Below, one piece after another: positions 8,110 through 14,133 of a DNA stretch of 16,219 nucleotides. A program made the position numbers and the translations under genes. The stretch comes from AWTP1-13 sp035762425. Its GTDB lineage: Bacteria > Pseudomonadota > Alphaproteobacteria > Rhizobiales > Hyphomicrobiaceae. The stretch is taken from the NCBI GenBank assembly GCA_035762425.1, contig DASTOW010000031.1, positions 1 to 16,219 of the forward strand. Reading direction: 5' to 3'. Within the stretch, counting starts at the first letter, position 1, and each line of letters begins with the position of its first letter. The notes under the pieces are model-generated. The model did not search any database and was not told the DNA's origin. It worked only from the letters and a program-made list of their open reading frames with translations.

Positions 8110-8955
8110 ATGCGCAATACGATTGCCGTGATGAATACCAAGGGCGGCGTGGGCAAATCCACGCTGGTGCTCGCCATGGCCGAAACGCTCTCGGCCCGGT
8201 TCGCCAAGAACGTGCTGATCATTGATTCCGATGCCCAGGCGAGCGTCAGTCTCATGCTGCTGTCGGCCGGCAACCTGCACCGCCTGCAGCTGGAGGGCAT
8301 GACGATCGTCGACATGCTGGTCTCGACCGTGCTCAAGGACGAGCCTGCCGACTGGCCCCGCTTCGTTATTGCCGGCGTTTCGGACGTGGAGGAAGCGCGC
8401 AGCATCTTTCTCATTCCAAGCGACATGCAGCTCACCTTGTTCGAGCGCGAGGCGACGCGGGCGCAGCTGCTTGGCAAGTTGCGCACCTGCGTGGGCGACT
8501 TGCTCAGCCATGTGCGCAGCATGTTCGATATCGTGTTCGTCGACTGCCCGCCCGGCCTCTCGGTGCTGACCGAGTCATGGCTGCGCGAAGTCGACTTTCT
8601 CATCTCGCCGATCAAGCCTGACCATACGTCAACGTATGCGCTAGAGGTGCTCGGCCACTTCAAACGCCTCAACCCAGAATTGGGGTTTGCAGACAACCTT
8701 GGCGTGCTTATCAATCTCAAAGAGATGACCTCGCCTGAGGATGCCGAGCACCATCGCCTTCTGACGCAGAACCCGGCCAATCATTGCTTCACCCAGGTGG
8801 TGCCCCGCACCAGCGCCCTGCAGCATGCCGGTCACTTTGCAACCACCGAGCGATCGTACGGCACCAAGTACCCGGGCGATTCCGCGAACTCGATGCAAGC
8901 GGTCTGTCGCGAGCTCCTTGACCGGCTCGCGGTTGCCAACGCCAGCAAAACCTGA
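8110..8955 (+). CDS. Orphan ParA/MinD-family ATPase
   Basis: A P-loop ATPase of the ParA type, which positions DNA or protein cargo by ATP-dependent dimerisation on the nucleoid or membrane. The 281-residue product has the deviant Walker A KGGVGKST (11-18, signature Lys11 and catalytic Lys16), Walker A' IDSDAQ (38-43) and Walker B IVFVDCPPG (141-149). The ATG at 8110 gives a family-typical N terminus (MRNTIAVMNTKGGVGKST); an upstream TTG at 8014 would add 32 unrelated residues. A GGGGG lies close to the ATG, so ribosome binding is weak. No parB, parS-like repeats or replication gene is visible, which argues against plasmid partition and for a cargo-positioning role. No C-terminal MinD-like amphipathic helix is evident. 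Confidence 0.92.
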   Translation: MRNTIAVMNTKGGVGKSTLVLAMAETLSARFAKNVLIIDSDAQASVSLMLLSAGNLHRLQLEGMTIVDMLVSTVLKDEPADWPRFVIAGVSDVEEARSIFLIPSDMQLTLFEREATRAQLLGKLRTCVGDLLSHVRSMFDIVFVDCPPGLSVLTESWLREVDFLISPIKPDHTSTYALEVLGHFKRLNPELGFADNLGVLINLKEMTSPEDAEHHRLLTQNPANHCFTQVVPRTSALQHAGHFATTERSYGTKYPGDSANSMQAVCRELLDRLAVANASKT

Positions 8956-8976
8956 TGGTGCGGGGAACCGCGCGTA

Positions 8977-9019
8977 GGGTGGCCCGCCTGCAACGGCAAG
9001 GCGAACATTTCCGCCACCC
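8977..9019. repeat. Nested inverted repeat in the ParA-barrel protein spacer
   Basis: An outer stem GGGTGGC (8977-8983) pairs with GCCACCC (9013-9019), and an inner stem CGCCT (8985-8989) pairs with AGGCG (8999-9003). It starts 21 bp after the ParA stop. The CGTAGGGTGG core at the left arm resembles dispersed intergenic palindromes I remember from Bradyrhizobium-like genomes, so it may be a degenerate copy of such a repeat (inference) or the end of the ParA transcript. Confidence 0.45.
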
Positions 9020-9101
9020 CCCTTCTCACCCCGAGGCAAGCCAGCGCAAACTGGGCCGGTTGGGTTTGGTGCAGCTCGCAATGGGCTGCAAACAGCAGAT
9101 C

Positions 9102-9127
9102 TCGGGCGAGGCGGACGCCTCGCTCGA
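9102..9127 (+). terminator. Strong 11-bp hairpin, terminator-like or leader structure
   Basis: The arm at 9102-9112 pairs with 9117-9127 over 11 positions (one G-T wobble) around a GGAC tetraloop. It is the most stable stem I found here. There is no T-tract after it, so it may be a rho-independent-like stop without a tail, or a structure in the leader of the barrel-protein mRNA 101 bp upstream of its ATG. Confidence 0.4.
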
Positions 9128-9159
9128 CCATGGATTTGAGGACCAGGATCGTTCGTGAC

Positions 9160-9176
9160 CGAAGCGAGGTGCTTCG
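9160..9176 (+). promoter_or_regulatory. Small perfect stem-loop upstream of the barrel protein
   Basis: CGAAGC (9160-9165) and GCTTCG (9171-9176) form a perfect 6-bp stem with a 5-nt loop, 52 bp before the barrel-protein ATG and 32 bp after the larger hairpin. Outlying GGATC (9146-9150) and GATCC (9186-9190) could extend pairing. Confidence 0.3.
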
Positions 9177-9228
9177 ATCGGGACTGATCCAGCTCCAGAA
9201 AGCTGCCGATCGCGGTGCGGGCAATGTG

Positions 9229-10530
9229 ATGCGTAACAGTTTGTCGGCGTGGGCACGGCGTAGTGTATCCGTTGCCACCTGCATACTCGCCGCCGCGGCG
9301 TTTGCTGCAAATGCTGCTGGACAGGAAAAGCAAGGTGTCGGCGTCGGCATCGGGCTGTGCACCCCCATCAAGGTGACCCCTACAAAGCCTCCGCTTGAAA
9401 AACCACCTCCTGAGCAGAAGCCGGCCCAGCAGGACTTACAGAGCGACAAGCAACCGCCACCCGAGCGGCCACAATCGTGCGCGAACACGCTGGCCCCTGT
9501 CGCGCTTGCCGCGCAGTCGGGCATCGCCGTGGTGGCAACAGGCAACTTTATCGGCGCCCTGTTTGGTCGGCTGGACGGCCTGCACCAGCAGGGGATGATG
9601 AGCGGCGCTGGGGGCGGGGGCGACGACGCGGCCGGCGCCAGCGACGGCATGATGGGCCTGGGGCGCAATGCCAAATCACACGCGACGCGGCAGGCCTCGC
9701 CAATGCCCTTCACGACGTACGCGATTGGTACGTTCGGGGGAGGCGATCGCTCGGACTCGGCCACCGCGGCCGGCTTCACCTACGAGGTTGTTTCGGGAAC
9801 AGTGGGCATCGAATACAGCGTCAGCCGCAACCTCATTTTCGGGTTTGCCGCCAACGCCACGGCCACCCGCGCCGACATCAACACGGGCGCATCCGTTGAC
9901 GTCGACGCCCTGCAGGCGGCCGCTTACGCCTCCTACGCGACCAAGAACTGGTTCGCCGATGCGCTCGCAGCCTACGCGCGCCACGACCTGAACCACGGCC
10001 GGCCTGGCGCCAACGACATCATCCGCGCGAGCACCGATGCAAGTGCCGTGGCCCTGGCGGCGCGCGGCGGCTTTCTGTTTGACTTCGGCCGCCTGCGCGC
10101 GGGTCCGATCGCGGGCCTGACCTACATCCACTCCAAGGTCGACGGCTATACCGAGACCGGCGACCCGCAGCTCACCTTGAGCGTGTCGGGGCTGACCGTC
10201 GATGCAGTGACCGGCAACGTCGGCGTCCGCTTCCTGGCGCCGTTCCAGTCCAACGGTCGCATCTTCGTGCCCTACCTCAATGTCACGCTGGAGCACAACT
10301 TCGGCGACAAATCTCAGACCCTGTCGGCAAGCCTGAGCCAGGCAGCCTCCCAGGTACCAGAACTCACCGCCGTGCCCAGCTTCGACACCCGCACCTACGG
10401 CAAGATCGATGGCGGCATGACGCTGCAGTTGGCGCCCCAGCTCGGCGCAACGATCAGCGCCTCGACCACCTTCGCGCGCGAGGAAAGTCACGACTACCGC
10501 ATCAGCGCCGGATTGAATTACCGCTTTTGA
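9229..10530 (+). CDS. Autotransporter-like outer-membrane beta-barrel protein with short proline-rich passenger
   Basis: Predicted to insert in the outer membrane. From the ATG at 9229 it has 433 residues: signal peptide (RR at 10-11, hydrophobic 14-28, cleavage near ANA/A at 29-30), a short passenger, and a C-terminal barrel from about 160 made of alternating strands and ending in YRF, the C-terminal aromatic signature of outer-membrane proteins. Strand motifs such as TVGIEYSVSRNLIFGFA and AAYASYATKNWFADA resemble the autotransporter beta-domain family. The passenger has a Pro-rich stretch (49-82) bracketed by Cys44 and Cys84, then a small-residue helix (about 89-120) that could sit in the barrel pore, then a Gly/Met-rich linker. 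Upstream in-frame starts (e.g. 9130) would bury the signal peptide and are rejected. No clear ribosome binding site. Confidence 0.8.
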   Translation: MRNSLSAWARRSVSVATCILAAAAFAANAAGQEKQGVGVGIGLCTPIKVTPTKPPLEKPPPEQKPAQQDLQSDKQPPPERPQSCANTLAPVALAAQSGIAVVATGNFIGALFGRLDGLHQQGMMSGAGGGGDDAAGASDGMMGLGRNAKSHATRQASPMPFTTYAIGTFGGGDRSDSATAAGFTYEVVSGTVGIEYSVSRNLIFGFAANATATRADINTGASVDVDALQAAAYASYATKNWFADALAAYARHDLNHGRPGANDIIRASTDASAVALAARGGFLFDFGRLRAGPIAGLTYIHSKVDGYTETGDPQLTLSVSGLTVDAVTGNVGVRFLAPFQSNGRIFVPYLNVTLEHNFGDKSQTLSASLSQAASQVPELTAVPSFDTRTYGKIDGGMTLQLAPQLGATISASTTFAREESHDYRISAGLNYRF

Positions 10531-10539
10531 GCATACACC

Positions 10540-10574
10540 GCTCGGGCGGCAAAACTGCTGTGAACCGGCCGAGC
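10540..10574 (+). terminator. Inverted repeat after the barrel-protein gene
   Basis: GCTCGG (10540-10545) pairs with CCGAGC (10569-10574); after one mismatch CGG (10547-10549) pairs with CCG (10565-10567). It begins 10 bp after the stop codon, where a terminator is expected, but lacks a T-tract. Confidence 0.4.
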
Positions 10575-10823
10575 AGCCTGAGCCAATCGCACGCCGGACA
10601 AATCGCGGCGATGGCGCAACAAGTCAGCACACGCATTTCTGCCCCGAATATGTCATTGTCGGGTCTGACAACGTTGGTCCTGTGCATATCCACATACGAC
10701 TATTTGACCTCTCTGATAAAGGCTGTCTGATACAAGTCGAACAGGATAGATACTGGCACTTTGAGTACGGTCGAGACGTTGAGGCATGGCCTCGCGCGAG
10801 AGACCGACAGAAAGTTGTAACCG
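10575..10823 (+). promoter_or_regulatory. AT-richer leader/promoter region of the J-domain protein gene
   Basis: No gene seen. From about 10640 to 10770 the base composition drops to near half G+C, well below the surroundings. It contains TTGTC-GGGTCT-GACAA (10656-10671), the palindrome CAACGTTG (10669-10676), TGTG-N6-CACA (10681-10694) and a TTGACC near 10705 that could be a -35 box, though no good -10 follows. This is the likely promoter region of the gene starting at 10824. Confidence 0.45.
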
Positions 10824-12545
10824 ATGTCCGACCCATTGCATCTGGCCAAGGTCCGCGCCGGCGCTCTCGTCTGGAACAAGTGGCGACGCGACAATCCGGG
10901 CATTGTGCCCGATTTGAATGGTCTGAGGATCTCCGCGAGCGAGTTGCAATTCGGTGTTGTGCAGGGCGGGCCGGTCGACTTCAGCCGTACCGAGCTGGCA
11001 CAGGCCGTGCTTGTGCATGCCACCCTGATCGAGGCCAACCTAGCCGGCGCCTTGCTGGCGAAGGCGGATCTGTCCTATGCCCGCCTCAACAAGGCTGATC
11101 TGCGCGGTGCCGACCTGCGCGGCGCCAAGCTTGCCTATACCGACCTGACCGACGCGCGACTTGACGGGGCCTTCGTTTGCGATGCGGACCTGCGCCATGC
11201 GCGCGGGCTGACGCAGCAGCAGCTCGACCGCGCGCTCGGCGGCGAGCGCACATTGTTGCCGGCCGACCTCGAAGTTCCCGCAACGTGGCTGGCGGAAGAC
11301 GAGCGGGAGAGACAAAGAGGCGATCGGCAGGGTATAGATTCGCTGATCAAGGCATACGACCTACTTGGCGTGAAACCCAAAGCCTCGATGCAGGAAGTTC
11401 GCACAGCCTGGCTGCGGCTCGTTAAGGAGCTGCACCCCGATATTGCAGCGGACGATCCGTCTGCCACTGAGCGGCTGAAGGCGGTCAACCGGGCCTATCA
11501 GGGTCTAAAGAACCTCGAGCGACAGGAAATTGCCCGCAAAGCCCAGCGCGGTGCCTCCCACGGGGCGGCAACGTTCGTGGTGTTTCTCTTGCTGCCGATC
11601 GCGACCACCCTCGCCATCACGCTGTGGACACGCGGTCTGCCCGAGGCGCTTCAGGGCGGACCGGTTGCAGCCGTTTCCGAGCAGGGTGCAGCCGGAGAGC
11701 CGCCGCACGCGCTCGTCTTGGCGCCGAAGCAAGCCGCGGGTGAACCGGAAATCACCGTGGCCTTGCGCTACCCACCGAAGCAACCCGCGTGGTCGGTCTC
11801 CGAGGAGCCTGGCGCGCTGTCCAGCTCGGGGCCTGAGCGTCCTGACAACGCGGCTGCCGATGAGGCAGCCTGGAAATTTGCGGCGGACGAAGGCACGACC
11901 ACGTCTCTCAACGGCTACCTGGAACGCTTTCCGCAAGGGCGTCACGCAAAAAGGGCCAGGGACGACGTGATCCAGGTCGCCGCCGTCGAAGAGGCATTGG
12001 GCGATTCCGGCGCCCGCGATGCCGCCGCCATGGAGCGCGCCCAGCCCATGCTGCGCCGTTATCTCGCTGACTTCCCGACCGGGCAGCTGGCCGATGAAGC
12101 ACGCGGCAAGCTGGCGGCACTCGAAGCAAGTACGGCGGTGCAAGTGGCCCGCTCCGATACGGCACCCAAGGACGACGAGAGGAAGGTGGCTGAGCCCAAA
12201 GCGCTTGCACCAGCTGAGGGCGCGTCTCGAGCGGTGGCCTCGGCAGATATTGCGGAGCGCGAGCCTGGCGAAGACGCCATCGCCTGGTCCGATGCTCGAC
12301 ACGGCAATCCGCAGGACGAGACCGAGTCGGTTGCCGCATATTTGCAGACCAAGCGCAGTGGGCAGAAAACCGCTATCGCGAGGGCTATGATCGAGCCTGA
12401 GCGGCCAGCCAAGCCTCTAACCGGCGCCGGCAGGCAGGTAACGGTGACACGGCCTGTGCGGCCCAGCGGATCGGTCGCGCAATCGGCGACCCGGTGGCCC
12501 TCAGCCGACGAACCGTTCGTGGCAGCGGACGGGCGCATTCGATAG
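10824..12545 (+). CDS. Pentapeptide-repeat / J-domain / single-TM protein with C-terminal FP-G repeats
   Basis: Multi-domain membrane protein of unknown function, 573 residues. Residues 8-36 hold a VWNKWRRDNP motif seen before pentapeptide repeats in other proteins. Residues 65-127 are pentapeptide repeats (A(D/N)LxxA, e.g. ADLRGADLRGAKL), expected to form a right-handed quadrilateral helix. Residues 176-233 form a J-domain with intact HPD (204-206), which in DnaJ proteins stimulates Hsp70 ATPase. One membrane helix spans about 248-268. The rest is low-complexity linker plus repeats of the form AW..A...GT...YLERFPQGRHAKRAR (348-379), a second copy at 406-430 and a weaker third at 487-523; such repeats often accompany caspase-like proteases in alphaproteobacteria (recollection). 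J-domain is probably cytoplasmic, repeats across the membrane. No clear ribosome binding site at the ATG. Domain calls are firm; role is open. Confidence 0.85.
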   Translation: MSDPLHLAKVRAGALVWNKWRRDNPGIVPDLNGLRISASELQFGVVQGGPVDFSRTELAQAVLVHATLIEANLAGALLAKADLSYARLNKADLRGADLRGAKLAYTDLTDARLDGAFVCDADLRHARGLTQQQLDRALGGERTLLPADLEVPATWLAEDERERQRGDRQGIDSLIKAYDLLGVKPKASMQEVRTAWLRLVKELHPDIAADDPSATERLKAVNRAYQGLKNLERQEIARKAQRGASHGAATFVVFLLLPIATTLAITLWTRGLPEALQGGPVAAVSEQGAAGEPPHALVLAPKQAAGEPEITVALRYPPKQPAWSVSEEPGALSSSGPERPDNAAADEAAWKFAADEGTTTSLNGYLERFPQGRHAKRARDDVIQVAAVEEALGDSGARDAAAMERAQPMLRRYLADFPTGQLADEARGKLAALEASTAVQVARSDTAPKDDERKVAEPKALAPAEGASRAVASADIAEREPGEDAIAWSDARHGNPQDETESVAAYLQTKRSGQKTAIARAMIEPERPAKPLTGAGRQVTVTRPVRPSGSVAQSATRWPSADEPFVAADGRIR

Positions 12546-12813
12546 CGCGACCGTCTCGCTCACGTTCATTCAGACATGCCAATTCGCGCGCTTTCTGCGA
12601 AGGCGAGGCGCATTATGGCGCTGCGCCCACCACAGGGTGTAGCAAGAAAGCAATGCAGTTGAGCCTTTCCTTTTTGGGCGGATTGAAGGTCCGCAGCCAG
12701 ACCTATAGGCTGTCCCAGCAAGATACAGAGTGGCATTGGGCAAGGGGCAAGCCCTTGCTTCTATAGGCGTTTTCAGCCGGCTCAGCGGAACTGTGCAAGC
12801 GTTCGGGGGCGGT
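12546..12813 (+). other. Gene-free spacer between J-domain protein and porin
   Basis: No convincing gene in 268 bp. It holds TTCGC/GCGAA (12583-12601) just past the J-domain protein stop, GCGGA/TCCGC around 12680-12695, and an 8-base direct repeat CTATAGGC at 12703-12710 and 12761-12768, either of which could supply a TATAGG -10 box for the porin. No well-spaced -35 box was found. Confidence 0.4.
12740..12758 (+). promoter_or_regulatory. Perfect 7-bp stem-loop in the porin leader
   Basis: GCAAGGG (12740-12746) pairs perfectly with CCCTTGC (12752-12758) around GCAAG. It is followed by TTCTATAGGCGTTTT, so it could end upstream transcription or act as an operator or leader element beside the second CTATAGGC copy. 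Confidence 0.4.
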
Positions 12814-14067
12814 ATGCATAGTGTGCGTAGGTGGACGCGCTTCGTTGGCGCGATGTTGTCTATCGTCGTCTTGTCAAATGCAGCCGGGGCCGGTGAGCCC
12901 GGGCAGACATCAGCCTCATCGAGCGGCGAACCGGAGCAGAGCTTGCGCTTCTACGGCCAGCTGAACCGCGCCTTCATGTATTGGGACGACGGGCGCAAGT
13001 CGGCCGTCTACGCCGTCGATAACGATACGTCTTCCTCGCGCCTGGGCTTCATCGGCAAGCACCGGCTTTCCAGCGAGGTGTCGGGTGGGTACCGGATGGA
13101 AGTTGACTCCACCCTCACGCTGTCGTCGGAGGTTTCGAGTGGCGATGCCTGGGGCGACAAGGAGATGATCCGGCTCCGCCATGCCTACGGGTACCTGGAG
13201 AACCGCAAGCTTGGTCGCCTGAGTGCCGGCCAGCAGTCACCAGCCACCGATGACATCACCCTGATGAATCTCGGCAGCGAGATGAACGATGGTGCGCTGC
13301 ATTACAACAACAACTTCAGCGTCTGGCTCAACCTGGCCGGCGGCCTAAACAGCGACCTGAAATGGGGTCAGATCGCGCATAATGTGGATTCCTTGCGCGG
13401 TCTGTACATTCGCTACGACACGCCAGTCATGGGCGGCGTCGTCTTGTCTGCCGCATGGGGAAAGGAGGGCGTCTGGGATGTCGCGGCCCGCTACCAGGCA
13501 AGATGGCAATCGTTCCGTTTCGTGGCGGGCATCGGCTACATGGATGACGGCGAGCACTACTATCGCGACACCAAGGGCTCTGCTTCGCTGATCCATGATC
13601 CCACCGGTCTCTACATCTCCGTTGCCGGCGGCATGCGAGATGACGACGTCTCCCTGCTGAGCGCCAACGGACAGGCGCGCTTCCACTACGCGCAGTTTGG
13701 CATTAGCAAGCAGTGGCTGCCGCAGGGCAAGACCACCTTCTATGCCGACTATGGCCTCTACAGAAATTTCAATGTCGGCAACCTACTGCAGGCGGATGTG
13801 TTCAATCCGGGTCAGTTCGTGATCTGGGGCACGCTCACGCAAACTGAGGTTCGTCGCTGGGGGTTTGGCGCCGAGCAGGCTTTCGATGCGCATAACCTGT
13901 TGATTTACGCGCAGGCCCACCACTACGAAGCCGAGATCACTGGCCGCCAGTGCACCGAAGTTCCTCCGCCGTCTCCGGCCGATTGTGGGGGCGCAGGCAA
14001 CAGTCCGCAGATCCTGCCGACCAAACCATGGGTGGGGGTCGTTACCGGCGCGCGTGTTCGCTTCTAG
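12814..14067 (+). CDS. Porin, Gram-negative general-porin type
   Basis: Outer-membrane beta-barrel channel for small hydrophilic solutes. From the ATG at 12814 it has 417 residues with a signal peptide (basic 5-9, hydrophobic 11-22, cleavage after AGA near 26). The mature part starts with LRFYGQLNRAFMYWDDG, the usual first-strand pattern of general porins, followed by SSSRLGFIGKHRLS (73-86) and a barrel of amphipathic strands ending in VRF. A late loop contains Cys380 and Cys391, probably a disulfide, around a Pro-rich turn. GGGGGCGG just upstream is the likely ribosome binding site; a GTG at 12730 would add 28 residues ahead of the signal peptide and is rejected. The gene is convergent with the CHAT gene, 66 bp apart. 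Pore selectivity cannot be judged. Confidence 0.82.
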   Translation: MHSVRRWTRFVGAMLSIVVLSNAAGAGEPGQTSASSSGEPEQSLRFYGQLNRAFMYWDDGRKSAVYAVDNDTSSSRLGFIGKHRLSSEVSGGYRMEVDSTLTLSSEVSSGDAWGDKEMIRLRHAYGYLENRKLGRLSAGQQSPATDDITLMNLGSEMNDGALHYNNNFSVWLNLAGGLNSDLKWGQIAHNVDSLRGLYIRYDTPVMGGVVLSAAWGKEGVWDVAARYQARWQSFRFVAGIGYMDDGEHYYRDTKGSASLIHDPTGLYISVAGGMRDDDVSLLSANGQARFHYAQFGISKQWLPQGKTTFYADYGLYRNFNVGNLLQADVFNPGQFVIWGTLTQTEVRRWGFGAEQAFDAHNLLIYAQAHHYEAEITGRQCTEVPPPSPADCGGAGNSPQILPTKPWVGVVTGARVRF

Positions 14068-14133
14068 GCATTGAGCGAACGGCGACGCCCACCAGCGGCC
14101 GCGCCGCCCGCCCTACTTGGAGCGTGGCGGCGG

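Noticed and set aside
9130..9228. Upstream ATG for the barrel protein
   Set aside because: It would place 33 residues ahead of a standard signal peptide and run through the hairpin-rich leader.
8832..9779. 315-codon minus-strand frame across the ParA-barrel spacer
   Set aside because: It overlaps the well-supported signal peptide and passenger of the barrel protein on the other strand and has no recognisable domain; low-complexity Pro/Ala/Ser composition.
10681..10694. TGTG-N6-CACA as a CRP-type site
   Set aside because: The CRP/FNR consensus has eight bases between TGTG and CACA (TGTGA-N6-TCACA); here there are six, and no nearby CRP-linked context is seen.
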